DNA of 64,000 nt, from NCBI GenBank assembly GCA_905116865.2, contig CAJHNH020002707.1, positions 1 to 64,000 on the forward strand, read 5' to 3'. The DNA comes from Candidula unifasciata. Lineage: Eukaryota; Mollusca; Gastropoda; Stylommatophora; Geomitridae. Made by a program: the position numbers and the translations under genes. Positions within the stretch are counted from its first letter, which is position 1. The number at the start of each line of letters is the position of its first letter. The notes under the pieces were generated by a model, which was given only the letters and a program-made list of their open reading frames with translations, did not search any database and had not been told where the DNA came from. This document shows positions 10,251 through 22,011 of the stretch, piece by piece.

Positions 10251-11156
10251 GGTATAAGGCGTCAACAAAATAACAATCAAGAAGAAACAGCTAACAATTC
10301 CGACATCCAGTAAATTATATGCAGTAACTTTTTAAAAAAATATGTTACATAAAAGCTTTCTCTAAGTAGCAATCCCACGAGGTGAGCAAGCACAATAAAA
10401 GATACCACCTTTGCATCTTTTAGCCCTTTCACCTTCCTTACACTCTCTGGGGTAATAGTGGGTAATCGTGAAGAGAGTGGTGTCGGAAAGGGTGGTGATT
10501 GGGAAGGCAATTCGGGTTAAGACTCCGAGGCTTCATTTTTCGTTTGTGCAGGATACATATGTTTTGATAGTCACTAAGGTTACCTTCTTAAGGCCACCCA
10601 GCCATCGGAAGTCGATCATGTTCGGCTTGATGTTGCATCTGGGTGCGATCCAGTTTTAGTTGACCTCCAATGTAATCCTTGTCGCTTGCGTGCCATTAAT
10701 TCCTTATATTCTCGGGCACACTATTCCAGCCATGTTAGTTCCTCGTACTTATTTTATGACCTCGCCTTATCTAGTACTAAAGGGAGCCAGCTTTCCTTGT
10801 TGGGTACTTTGATATACTGGTGGGCACTTTCATTTTCTGTCATTGCTGTAGACAATGCCTTAAGTGATGTTTCTTTCTGCCAGTAGCAGATTGGACAAAA
10901 ATTGATATTTCCTGAGTAGGGGCCTTGTAGACGGTGTCCTGGAAAGTGCCCCTGACAGCCGAGTTTGCCTGTGAGTGCTAGCTTTGTTTCACATTTTGGT
11001 GTGCCAGACATTGTCACTGAGACACGTTGTTGCTCTTACTTATTAGCCAGACTGTGAGTCTTGCTTTTCTGCTTCGCCTAATTTGTTGATTGTCTGCAAT
11101 CTTCTTTTGCCGTTCAACCCTTATCAACTTGTGAACTGATCCAGAAGCTATCCCTC
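10250..11156. other. Unassigned stretch
   Basis: Holds an 87-codon minus-strand frame (10754-11017) with a CPICYW motif that I do not recognise, and several shorter frames. No RT or SINE blocks were seen. Confidence 0.4.
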
Positions 11157-11375
11157 TTGCGCCGGTATCTGCCGCAAGGTGTCTTATTGTGCATCCCTGT
11201 TGCGCCGGTATCTGCCGCAAGGTGTCTTGTTGTGCATCCCTGTTGCGCCGGTATCTGCCGCAAGGTGTATTATTGTGCATCCCTGTTGCGCCGGTATCTG
11301 CCGCAAGGTGTCTTATTGTGCATCCCTCTTGCGCCGCTATCTGCCGCCAGGTGTCTTATTGTGTATCCCTGTGCA
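11157..11375 (+). repeat. 43-bp minisatellite, five units
   Basis: The unit contains GCGCCGGTATCTGCCGCAAG and TTGTGCATCCCTG. It repeats at exact 43-base spacing (GCCGGTATCT at 11161, 11204, 11247, 11290, with a variant at 11333). Because 43 is not a multiple of 3, the overlapping plus-strand frames cycle through the same peptides; they are unlikely to be genes. Confidence 0.95.
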
Positions 11376-11395
11376 CTATCCAGCAGTCTCAGCCA

Positions 11396-11422
11396 GCACA
11401 CACACACACACACACACACACA
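11396..11422. repeat. (CA)n microsatellite
   Basis: About 13 CA dinucleotides directly after the 43-bp minisatellite. Confidence 0.9.
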
Positions 11423-12606
11423 ACTTTTACGAAGTATGTCTATCCCCACTATATGCTACCTTGGCCAATCATCGTTACTTATCTTGTATCAAATATTTTG
11501 CAAAACTTCGCTCTCATCACGACCTGCACGCAGCTCGGTATCTCCCCAGATCTCATGCGTCGTCCACTTTCCATCCAGATGCGTCACTTATATCATATAC
11601 TCATGTTTGTGATGGTCGACACTTGCCCATCTTTCCTGGTACCATGCTATCTGCTATTAATGGTCCATATTCCATGTGCAGCTAGATATAGCCAAAGTTT
11701 TTCATTGTCTGAGACAAGATACTACTTACCTGCCAATCACTCTTTATTTCCAGCTCTTAGGGATCTCAGTATTTTGTATCTTATTTTTATTCTGAAAGTC
11801 TTTCATTCAAATTTTAGCTTAGCAGCACCTGTTTTGTATGTGAGGACTGCGAGATATATATCTTGCTATAGGGAAGATAACTGACTTCCGTGATACAATG
11901 TGGTATATATTGTATTGCCGGCTTTCCACATATAACAAGGCTGTAAACTGTGTTCTTAGCCTTTGGCAACATTATATATGGCCAAGTGAATGCCATGCTC
12001 TGTGTTTCTCATGCTGACAGCACATGGTACCCTCGAGGTGTTCCCTAATCCCAGTGGATAGTCTGCCACCATGTCTGAGTTGGCCACACCGCAATGTGTT
12101 TACGATCTTCGATCGCGTAGGACAAATACAATCAAAAACCATATTATTGAAATAAGAAAAAAAAAAAATCTTATTAAAAAAAAAAAAACGGAATTACATT
12201 GACATAAACAACAAAACACGTCAAAGTAATGACTATGAAAACATAAAATAACTGGTAGAACCTGGCTTGTCTTGTTCTTTTTAGACGAAATGAATGTACA
12301 CCATTAAGCTCTTGTCTCTGGTTGTAGATTTTATTTTAAAAACAACTTTACAAAAAAAAAAAAAAACACACACACACACAATAAACGTCTACTCAAAAGC
12401 AGGAGCGCCGATAAACATACTAGTACAGTCGTAGCTGAGGTACCTGCTGGCATATGTTTGTGAAGGAGGTGGGTAAATGACACCTAAGCCATGTTTACTC
12501 GGGTAATAATAATAATCTTCTAAACGAAAAACAATAATTTTATAATAATATAATTCATATAATTATGTTAGTGTATAATATGTGTGCGTGTTTATGTATT
12601 TATATG

Positions 12607-12608
<2 letters not shown>
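11423..12608. other. AT-rich DNA, nothing recognised
   Basis: Contains A runs (12158-12188, 12353-12366) and no frame with recognisable domains. Confidence 0.45.

Positions 12609-12653
<45 letters not shown>
12609..12653. repeat. (TA)n microsatellite
   Basis: Pure TA dinucleotide run of about 45 bases. Confidence 0.95.
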
Positions 12654-12659
<6 letters not shown>

Positions 12660-13370
12660 AAACAGCTAAAAAAAAAACATCTATTCATTGTTACTGGCAA
12701 GCCCAACACCCCGTTAAAATTTAAATACCCAATCCCCTCCTCTCCCCCAATGGGGTGTTTTCGTTGAAGGGACCTCAAGATGCCGAAGCCGAGCTCCCAT
12801 ATTTCGTCAACCTTGCTCAACCAGACAAACAAATAAGCTTCCGTCGCCCCTGCCCAGAAAACCTAGCTAACACATAAAGTCCTGTAAAAGCGCTGCACAG
12901 TGATGAGGAAATATGTGGAGCGGTGATGACGGGAAAATCAATGTCATAGAGCTATTAGAAGTATAAATAATGTCTTGGGATGAGCTAAACAAAAATACAT
13001 CATGCAAAATAATAAAAGGACATTCATTCATATGCGAATCCCTTCATGGCCGTGCAGATAAACGAACTCAGTGGTGTTTCGTGCTCTAACGTTATCGCCA
13101 GCATGGACCTTAGAAAGTGCAAACGTCAATCATTTGTGCTTCTCACCTCCCCCCCCCCCCCTTCTGAGCCCTGTATCCTCCCCTGATCCAGTGTTGAAGA
13201 TAGTACAGAACATCTATTCACCCCCACTGAATTACCCTCTCAAAGTATGGATTCTCTGTTCTGTTACACTGTCCATTCAGCCCAAAGACGGCTTTCACTC
13301 CGTCCGCTTTAAAATATGGTAGCTCACAATCCAGTGCACAGGTCAATTAACTGTAAGCATGGTGACTGTA
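12654..13370. other. Unassigned stretch
   Basis: No recognised gene or repeat family. A short C run lies at 13149-13160. Confidence 0.4.
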
Positions 13371-13374
13371 AATA

Positions 13375-13441
<67 letters not shown>
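13371..13441. repeat. (TA)n microsatellite
   Basis: About 70 bases of TA dinucleotide. The DNA that follows up to 13790 shows nothing recognisable. Confidence 0.95.
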
Positions 13442-13443
<2 letters not shown>

Positions 13444-13789
13444 AAGGTGTACCGAACATTCGCTTCGTAATTCGCTACACTAATAGTGGACATAAAAACT
13501 ATTAGGTATTTGGCAGAATACTTGCGTTCGCGCCGAATACAAATAGTGGTTATCTTACACCCGCTTCTGCATACACAGCCCTAATGCTGACAGCATGGAA
13601 CGATTGGTTTTGCTGAAAGCTAGTGCAGCTTTCGTGTAGTAACTAAGCTGTCAGTGGTAATTTTCAAGTTTAGTTACTTGTTATAATATCTAAAATACTT
13701 TCATTCCTAGTTATTATTTACCATAGACTGACTGCAAAACATAAAAGGTTTTTAAATGTTTACTATTCTGTACAAATAATAACTAGACA

Positions 13790-13925
13790 TGGAAAGAAAA
13801 TATAAACTCCGCCACATACAAGTTGATAATATGGAAATCGAACGAACAGAAACATATGAGTACTTTGGTGTAAGCTTCAACTGCTTCAACATGCTGAGAG
13901 AAGAAATACAGCCAAGAATCATCAT
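13790..13925 (+). mobile_element. LINE-E fragment, sense
   Basis: Reads METYEYFGVSF-like residues then NMLREEIQ. At base level it matches 59076-59200 (GGAAAGAAAATATAAA, ACATGAGTAC-like and CATGCTGAGAGAAGAAATACA blocks). It joins directly to an antisense LINE-F fragment at 13940, making a chimeric junction. Confidence 0.65.
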
Positions 13926-13939
13926 CAATCAGCAAGACC

Positions 13940-14110
13940 TCTACTGCACGCATTAAAGTATCTCTTTCCTTAGCCAGCTCTCCGGCCCTATGTGCTTTCA
14001 ATGCCAATGCATCTTCGATGTCTTGTATCCATCTTCCTGGTGGTCGACCCCTGCCTCGATTTCCACAAACTGCACCCTCGGTCACCATACAATCTAGAAT
14101 AAAATCTGGA
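13940..14110 (-). mobile_element. LINE-F RT C-terminus fragment, antisense
   Basis: The minus strand reads VTEGAVCGNRGRGRPPGRWI followed by QDIEDALALKAHRAGELAKE. It is near-identical at base level to 46620-46775. The RGRGRPPxxWIxDI block is the usual tail of one group of LINE RTs. Confidence 0.8.
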
Positions 14111-14609
14111 AATAAAATTCCCACTAGCCCCATGGAGATTTCTGCTCAACGTCTGGGTTGCAATTGTACATGTGGACAAAGCTTCACAGGGTTGCATGGT
14201 CTGAGAACGCATGCTGAAAGGATGAAATAAGAGATTGCGCATAGCTACTCTTGTAGTTAATAAGTCGCCAAGGAAAAAAGGACATGGTGAGCCCCACTCG
14301 CACGATTAGGGAGGCAGACCTTTGCAAATTTCTGACTATGATCAAGTTTCCACCTGCGATATGGTGAATTATATGAGAAAATAAATGGTGAATTTAGGAA
14401 AAAGTCACACGGTTTGGTTACATTTTATATAATCATTGTGCTCAGGGCAGTTTAAAAATCGCAGCCTTGCGTCAGGCAGAAAAAAACCGAAGGCAGAGAG
14501 ATATCGAGAAGTGCAAAGCAAGCAGACAATAATGCACTCAGAAAACGGTTCAAAGCCGCTACGGGCAGCGAACGGAAGGGGCTGTACGAGGTCTTGCTGC
14601 ACCTGAAAA

Positions 14610-15130
14610 GCCGCCATATTGCCCTGTGTGGCGCTGAGCGTTTCTGTTAGAAAAGACGGAGAACCAGAAGGAAGCGAGAGGTGTTCTTTAGGGACCCGTT
14701 CCAGTCTGCCCGATGCCTGTTCGAGCAACGAAAGTCTGGGACTCTGGTTATCGGTAAAGAGGATCTGGAGTCACATCTTTCGACTGCTTCACCGCTTGCT
14801 AAGACTAGCGAGGAGCCGAAAGCACCTATGTACTCTGTGGCAGAGAGCCACTAAAGCGAGACTTCTGCACTCTGTCCAACTTCAGACCTATCTCGCTGTT
14901 GAATGTTGAGGAAAAGATATTCTTCTCGGTTATCGCTCACGAGCTCACACAGTATAAAGTGGCAAACAAGTACATTAAAGCGATTGCTCAGAAAGGTGGA
15001 ATCCCAGGCGTACCCGGGTGCCTCGAAAACGCGACTATGATCAGAGAGTCTGTTCAGAGAGCTAACACAGAGAGAACCCAGTAGCACGTGATATGGTTAG
15101 ACCTCACCAATGCCTATGGGGCGGTGTAGC
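14610..15130 (+). mobile_element. R2-like LINE, reverse transcriptase fragment
   Basis: In the plus frame around 14870-15120 the residues read SNFRPISLLNVEEKIFFSVI, then QKGGIPGVPGCLENATMI, then a stop, then HVIWLDLTNAYGAV (palm motif A with its Asp). These blocks are characteristic of RTs that carry a C-terminal CCHC knuckle and restriction-like endonuclease, the type found in two other places here (55985-57060 and 62945-63793). An upstream piece reads RLLHRLLRL and WQRA in another frame. Motif C is missing: the fragment ends at a CAAA microsatellite (15140-15160). There is at least one in-frame stop. Confidence 0.75.
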
Positions 15131-15160
15131 AATACCGAAACAAACAAACAAACAAACAAA

Positions 15161-15544
15161 ATGTATTCTGAGAAAGCAACAATTTTTAGGACATTTATCT
15201 GCCCAATGTTTTATTAACCATTGAATCACGTATATTTTCTAAGGGAGACAATGTTCCCCACACAAATAGATAAATAATTTATGTACCATCAACACATTGC
15301 TGTCAATGTCTGCAGTATGTCCCACCCCATGAGCTACATTGTGAAAATATAATCTGTGTTAATGACACTGCATTTTCCTTCATACATAATACAAGTTAAA
15401 TGTCTTCTCCTTAACTATATGTTTCAAATGCTTACGCAAACTTTAGAAAAATGCATACTTTCGATTTATATACATTTTCCTTATATGCTGTTTCTCTTAC
15501 TTATTCTAAAAACTGCCGTTCCCGAATGAGATGATATATTTTCT
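15161..15544. other. AT-rich DNA, nothing recognised
   Basis: No frame, repeat unit or RNA-like structure could be supported. Confidence 0.45.
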
Positions 15545-15935
15545 TGTGTTAAAAAGCCGCTACCGGGCTGGGATGGGGGACACTAATATAATCCCCTACG
15601 ATTGACCTGTCACCAGATGATCATTATCCGAATGGTTGCACTTTGTGTCACCAAGTGTTTATAGCTCAGTGTGATGTCCTATTGGTGTTGAACTTCAATC
15701 AGTCAATCACTTACGAATTATTAATCCCCTCACTTCATGGGACGCAATTATTAGTTATTTTAAGGACTTCGGCTGTTGTCGGGGAGCTCTAATAGGTTTA
15801 AGGAGGATTCTGAGACTGGCGTCCAGGGGTAATTCGCATCTGAATAGTGGCACTATGCGTCACTAGACGTAGTGCTTGTGCTGTCCTAGTGGGGTTGAAG
15901 GTCACTCACACTCATGTCGCTTACATATTGCACCC
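15545..15935 (+). repeat. SINE-D, two units in tandem
   Basis: Unit one has ATGATCATTATCCGAATGG, TTGCACTTTGTGTCACCAAG and GTGATGTCCTATTGGTGTTG. A TGGGACGCAATTATTAGTTA bridge leads to unit two with GGTAATTCGCATCTGAATAG and CTGTCCTAGTGGGGTTGAAG. The spacing between equivalent blocks is about 230-240 bases. The bridge block is also seen between units of the 24.7-26.0 kb cluster, so the repeat unit is larger than one tRNA-like head. Confidence 0.75.
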
Positions 15936-16319
15936 ATATACACTATGTAGATAACAATGAAACGTGGTTTAAGAAATATATTCTCTATAATAAACACGTA
16001 ACATTAGTGCTCAGAGTCGATGTCCAGTGTTCGTAATTTACTGCTTCACATTCATGAGATATTCGTTTTACATAATAATGTTGTATTGTTAACAAAAACA
16101 TACCAGATGGGAACTAGAAAGGAAGAGACTGTTTGAATTATGTATGGGAAAAATATATCTATTGCCTATAAACAACGTCCAAATGGAAATAGAAGGAACA
16201 AACTAATTATTTTTGAATTAAAAAAAAAAAATTTAAAAAAATAGATGGCAGGTATAAAATCTGCAAAGACACTCCCTGTTGCTGACTGTGTCACTCACTG
16301 ACCATAATCTTCTTCTTGT
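15936..16319. other. AT-rich DNA, nothing recognised
   Basis: No supported feature. Confidence 0.45.
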
Positions 16320-18060
16320 AGATTTTAAAAAAGATTGAAAAAATGGCAATTCCAGTGCATTTTGATTTAAGTAATTTACCATATGAATACATCATCGAGG
16401 CTGAAAACAAACTCGAGACACTCATGGCAGTACAGGAGGATATGACAGCTGATGAGTGAGCCGACCAAGCACGAAACATCGTCATCCTAACAGCTCAGAA
16501 CACGAATCCTAAAAAACGACACAAACAATCAGAATTACATTGCAGAAAAAAAAAAAAAAACTTTAAGGATGTTAGAATAAATAAGAAATTTGAAACACAT
16601 TTTTTAATGAATACGTGTGATAGAAAAGAATAACTCAAGATGCAAGAACAGGTCGATGGCATGTTTAAAGAAATTAAATCATTAGCAGGCGAATTGAGAC
16701 CATCTTTTCAACAACAACAACAAAAGTAATAAAAACGTAACACATTCACAGAAACAAAAGAGATATTAGAAAGATAGAACGAAAACTATAGACACATGTT
16801 TAAGGTTCTGAGAAGCAGTTCACAAACAACTTAGGAAAGTGAAAAGAAAGAACCAGAACCTTTACTGAATGAGGCATGATCAGCAAGCAATACACAGTCT
16901 GAAGAAAGGATAGTCACCAGGTTGCGACGAAATACCGGCAGAAATAATTCAAACAGTAGGAGAGGCCAGTGTCCGAATCTTTGTGCGCTGTGCACAAAGG
17001 TCTTGAACAGTTGCATGTGGCCTAAAGGGATATAAGGAACAATCTATATTTATCTCCAAAAGATAGAAAATCTGAAACTATGCTCTAGCTGCTGTACCAT
17101 CGGATTAATTATTAAGTTATGCTAGCAGTTCCTCTTGCGAATTATCGAAACTACAAAATGAGCTACATGAAGCACAAGCGGTTTTCAGAAAGGGTAGTAA
17201 GGTATCACGCTTGAAATTATGAGAATACGTTTTGAAAAATGTAGAGAATACAACACTGCAAAAGCCTGCACACATATGGTAAACGCTGCATAAAATCGAA
17301 GGCAGGAGTGTCAAATGTTATAGAGAAGTCTGATGTTGCGTCATGGCTGTGTACTCTTTTTTGTAACATACATGGATGTCATTTTTAAGGAAACAAGCTT
17401 TAATCATGAAGAAGATATTATATCATAAATTACTATTCGACGACGACCAGGTAGTCATTACGGAACCATGTTAATCAAAATAGTTCAAAGAGGAGGAATG
17501 TAATACGAAAATAAACACTACGAAAACAGAGACAATGATGACAAAAAAAAAAAAAAAAAAGATAAAAATATAAAAACAACACCTTAAGACAGTGGAATGT
17601 GAGTATTTGGGAGCAATTTTCACATCTGACGGAAAACTTAACAGAGAAATTAGCTCGAGATGTGCCCAAGCTAATCATGTAATGGGGCAACTATCTCCCC
17701 TTTTGACACACAAGCAGATCCCCCAGAGTACTAATGTGAATCTTATTACAATAATTTTTTGGCAAACTTTATGCTAACAGTGTCAGACGTTGACACTTCC
17801 AGTGAACATAAATTAAAACAAAAGATGAAATGCCTCAGAAGGGCTGCAGGAGTTTCAAGGAGAGAAAGAATACGAAATCACGAATGCTAAGAAAAAAGCC
17901 AGTGTTACAGGTCATTAAAGATCAACAATTGAAGTGGTTTGGGCACCTAACAGGAATGCCTTGGTACTCTCTGTCACAGCGAGCCACACTAAAACGTTAC
18001 AACAGGTATAGAGCAAGCAGAAGATCGCGGAAAATATGAAGTGATAACATTAAGAACAGC
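16320..18060 (+). mobile_element. RTE-B retrotransposon, heavily decayed
   Basis: Blocks appear in the right order over 1.7 kb. FDLSNLPYEYIIEAENKLET and MTADE lie at about 16362-16460 (linker before the RT). DEIPAEIIQTVGEA lies at about 16930 (RT finger), YHKLLFDDDQVVI at about 17428 (catalytic box as FDDD for FADD), and CEYLGAIFTSDGKLNREISS at about 17598. GQLSPLLTHKQIP, CLRRAAGVSRRERIRN and LKWFGHL follow. Many frameshifts and stops. The closest relative in the window is the better-kept copy at 29312-30075. Confidence 0.75.
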
Positions 18061-19324
18061 CATTCAGAAATGAACATCAGTCTTAATTGTGCTCTTGATA
18101 GAGTTCATCAGCAATTGTTACAACCCCCCCCCCCCTCCCCCTCCCTCAACACGAAATATTTTGAATATTTTAAACGCCATAGCGGATAAAAAAAATTTTA
18201 AAAGCAGAAGGCATGGTATCAGAAAGTACGGACAAGGACCCATTAACATGAAGATGGGCACTGGATATAAATGACTCCTTGAATATGAAAGTACATGAGG
18301 CGGGAGAGCTGGCTAGAGACCAAGTTTCTTTCAGGCAGATCGTGATAAGAGCGACGTTCTGCAAATGACCTGCTCTATGATGATGTTAACAACTTACCTA
18401 TCCTAGCTTACTTTCGGAATTACCTGTGGTTCGACTAATCCCTACAACACTGGGCGGCAGGATATATGATAATATGACCGTTAGAGGTGCCCTCATTATA
18501 GTTTCTTCAGATGTTGAACTGGGTATCTGGCTTATCAAACTCTTCAGGTCATTTATGTATTTCTTTCTAAAACGTCTCGAATTGACACGTCTACGCAGCG
18601 CAAAACTACATTTATTGCACAATATTTTTGTTGTGCTGTACATGTGAAAAATGTATTATGGAAAAGGCAAATTCTGCCAAAGAAATGTTCACATTAGAAG
18701 ATAAGGTTTATAATGTCTAGCTCACCCGCAGGACAAAACAAAACCTGTACACAGTACCGTGTGTATAAACTCACACCTAAAATTAACAACACGTTAACCT
18801 AAAACGCACGCTTACTTACATAAATTATTATTATTATTATTTTATTCCCTAACTACAAAGCAATAGTTTTAGTCGTTGCACCGGTGTACAGTCGTTTTTT
18901 TATCGCAGTTTTTCCTACACAGTCATTACAACATCTTTCTTTGTTCGTTTGTCATTCATTTCGTAATCTTTAATGTACCAGAGCAAGGAAGAACTTCAAA
19001 AAGTAACCAGTAGCAGGAGCAAACGTATTCTGGACAGTTTAAATTAAATACGCAACTGTGAAGAACGACAAGGGAGAGGAGCACCGAATAATGCGGAGTC
19101 CGTATAACTGAGGTTCTGCTGCGATTACTTTTTTTTTTTTCACTATGCGTTTCTGGATGTATTCCTTTATGGTAAAACTAAAGTTAGTCCCCCCATTTAC
19201 ACAGAGTGCACACTACCTCACTTCTTATTGGTCGACCTCTAGCCACGTGTCTTGGCACAAGAGTACGGAGGTGTTCTGCAATGTCGCTGATATCGCGTGT
19301 TCTATATTAAAGCATTACAGTGAT
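18061..19324. other. Unassigned stretch
   Basis: C-rich run at 18125-18145. An 81-codon minus frame (18398-18643) and a mirrored plus frame carry no motif I recognise. No SINE blocks. Confidence 0.4.
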
Positions 19325-20739
19325 TTCTTCTTCTTCTGCCCTTCTATCCGCCCCCCCCCACCTCCCAGTGAAGCATAGGCCCTCAACCAACTCACGCTAA
19401 TAACTTGTTCTATCCTTAGCAATTACATAGAGCTCTTCCAATGTCCTCCCCATCTTTCTAGCTTCATTCTCCAGCTCTTTGCTTCATGTTTTTCTTTTTT
19501 GGCCTTCCTTTATTCCTTATCCCCCTGTGGCTTGCAATGCAAAGACATTCTAGTTATGCTGTTCTTCTATTTTCTCAGTGCGTGTCCTTTACTACGCCAG
19601 CGACTTTCCCTCACCTCTTGGTCCACTGGAGCCTGTTTAGTTCTCTCCCAAAGCTCTGCATTAGTTATTCTAATACACCATTTAATTCCCTTTATCAGGC
19701 ACCAGTTAATGAATGTCTGAAATTTATTAGTAATTGCCTTAGTTGTTATCTATGTTTCATAGAAAAGTACTGATTTGACCAAGAATTACAAATTTTTAGT
19801 TTAGTATTTCTTTTAATTTCTTTTGACCTCCACAATTTCCCTAGTGCTGTGCAAGCTTCGCTTGCCTTTTGTATTCTTATTTTAATATCTTTATCAGTTC
19901 CTCCATTTTTGCTTGCATTACTGCCCAAATTGGTGTACGACTCTACATTTCACAGTGGAGTGCCAGAAACCACATTACTATTTGCCTGATTTATTCTCAT
20001 TATCTTTGTCTTTCCTTTATGGTTTTTCAGACCAACCTGTTGTGATCTCACATCAAGTATATTTAATTTATCTTGTATCTGATTCCGTGAATGGGATAGA
20101 AGGGCAATATCATCAGCCAAGTCCAGATCATCAAGCTGTTTTGTAGGGGTCCACTGAATTCCATTCCTGGTGTTAGCAGTTACTGTTTTCATAGTCCAGT
20201 CTATAGCCAGCAAAAAATAAGAGAGGCGACAAAAGACATCTTTGTCGCACACCTGTTTTTATTTCAAAAGCATCTGTTAGCTTTCCCTCATGAAGAACTC
20301 GACATTTCATGTCTTTATATGTTGCCTTTACTAAGTTGATAATTTTCTGTGGGATTCCATAGTGTCCCATCAATTTCCAGAGAGATTCCCTATCAATGCT
20401 GTCAAATGCTTTTTCATAGTCTATAAATCCAATGTAAAGTGGTGAGTTCAATTTAATGCTTTGCTCTATTGTAATACGTAATGTGGCTATCTGGTAAATA
20501 CAGGATCTATCGAGCTGAAAACCAGCCTGTTCAAATCTCAGCTTTTTATCAAAAGCCTCTTCTAAACTTTCCCCAAAAAATTATACTCATATTTTTTCCC
20601 AGGAACCGACAGCAAAATAATTCCTCTATAGTCTTCTCACTCCTGTAGATCACCTTTTTGGGAGCAGTTTCACAAGATATCCTTCTCTCCAGTCTGCTAA
20701 TATTTCCTCGGTCTCCCAGACTTTACTGAATAATCTATG
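19325..20739 (-). mobile_element. LINE-D retrotransposon, 3' part, antisense
   Basis: Right to left on the minus strand: LFSKVWETEEILADWREGYL, EQAGFQLDRSCIYQIATLRI, YIGFIDYEKAFDSIDRESLW (motif A), GVRQRCLLSPLLF (motif B), DLDLADDIALLSHS (motif C as LADD), GGTDKDIKIRIQKASEACTA, a decayed RITNAELWERTKQAP block, SITRMSLHCKPQG and VEGLCFTG. A GAA-rich tail (CTTCTTCTTCTTC at 19325-19338) closes it. Several frameshifts. The element is cut at 20739 by a solo LTR and continues from 22012. A 3' fragment of the same family lies at 26185-26615 and a sense one at 47800-48470. Confidence 0.85.
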
Positions 20740-22011
20740 TGTTGTGTGCTAAATTGAGTCAGCACACTACCAAGTGTCTAGCAGGTATTCTTCAGCTTCC
20801 TTTCTTAACAAGTCAACTCGACGACGATGACACCGTCATACAAGTTTATTTAACAGGATACATGACACAAATGCAGAGACGTAGTTATTGATCACAGCTG
20901 ACATTCGCACATCGTTCATTTGTAGTCACAGCTCTCTAACTCTCAATTTGTAGTGACCTCTCCTGGACTACTGCAGATACCAGGATGACGGCGTCCCACT
21001 CTCTGCACGCGTCGTACAGTGAACAGGACGACTTCTCCTATTCACGGGACCTTGATATTAATTCAGCATACAACACGGCTGACTGGAGACGGACTTCTCT
21101 TGCCGTACTCCGAAACCAGGCACTACTGTTTTCCCGTCCCCTGGACTTACTTTGCCAGCGGGACCATATTTTCCATACCGCAATCTCGACACTTACTCAG
21201 ACCTAAATGCCGGATAGTCGTACGGTATTCTAGTCGGTTAGACTCCAATGACCAACAGGACTTCTAACCATAGTCCTCTCATACTTTTGACATGTACCGC
21301 AATCTCGACACACTCGGACCTAATGCCCGATAGTGCGTACGGTATGTTTGTCTGTTAGACTCGAGAGATTACCTGGACCCTGACTTGGTCTCTGACTCTC
21401 GTTTCTCTCGGCTGATCCCTCGTGCTGCGTGTGTGATACACCAACACTTCATCACCGCTTCTTGGCTGATCCCTCGTGCTGGGTGTATACTACACCCACA
21501 CTTCATCAATGCCCTTAGCCCTGTGGCTACATCTCTCTCTCTGTCTACTGCACCCGAGGGGCTTTAGCCCTCAGGCTACAGCTCACTCTCTGGACTGTCT
21601 ACGCAGCCCAATTTATATATGTCGAATTCGTGTAGGTGGATGGTGATTACACGAGAGGCACGCTTGTGTGGGCGTTCTCGTGAATCATGATCCTGTGGGT
21701 GTTCTCGGGACTCGCTCATGTGAGCGTTCCTGAGGATCACGCTTATGTGGGTGGCTGATGTTACCCGAGAATCACGCAGTAACTTAATTCACACTTTATC
21801 TCGTTATCCATGCTTTCAGCCCACCACACAGAATCCTACGCGTCAACTTTCTCTCGTGCAAGCACGCCTTGTTCATGAATAGACGTTTTCACTGGTCTCC
21901 TCTTAATACTCGGATCATATTGACACTCTTTCCTCGTGAACTTACAGGAAGTACAGGCATACCATTGTCCCTTCCCACAATATCACACTTAACCCAAATC
22001 AGCGCCCAACA
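20740..22011 (-). mobile_element. Solo LTR (1272 bp) inserted in LINE-D
   Basis: The segment starts TGTTGTGTGC and ends GCGCCCAACA, so it has TG...CA ends with a 5-base inverted repeat (TGTTG/CAACA). It is flanked on both sides by the 5-base direct repeat CTATG (20735-20739 and 22012-22016). Removing it with one CTATG copy restores the LINE-D frame (STELLHRLFSKVWE). On the minus strand it has a TATA-like TATATAAAT at 21612-21620 and an AATAAA at 20845-20850, in the right order for a promoter and poly(A) signal, so minus orientation is preferred. The TGTTGGG...ACAACA ends resemble Gypsy-type LTRs. Internal duplications: 21176-21230 with 21295-21346, and a CTGATCCCTCGTGCTG pair near 21413 and 21467. 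Confidence 0.82.

Noticed and set aside
10754..11017. 87-codon minus frame with CPICYW as a host zinc-finger gene
   Set aside because: A single CxxC, no recognisable family, no supporting splice or neighbour evidence.
11157..11884. Three overlapping long plus-strand frames (151-231 codons) starting in the 43-bp repeat
   Set aside because: The same peptides appear in all frames because the unit length is not divisible by 3; followed by CA-repeat peptide and no known domain.
14018..14230. Possible C2H2 zinc finger (CTCGQSFTGLHGLRTH) on the plus strand
   Set aside because: Cysteine spacing is wrong and the second His is missing; the frame overlaps an antisense LINE-F tail. Could be a LINE terminal finger, but not supportable.
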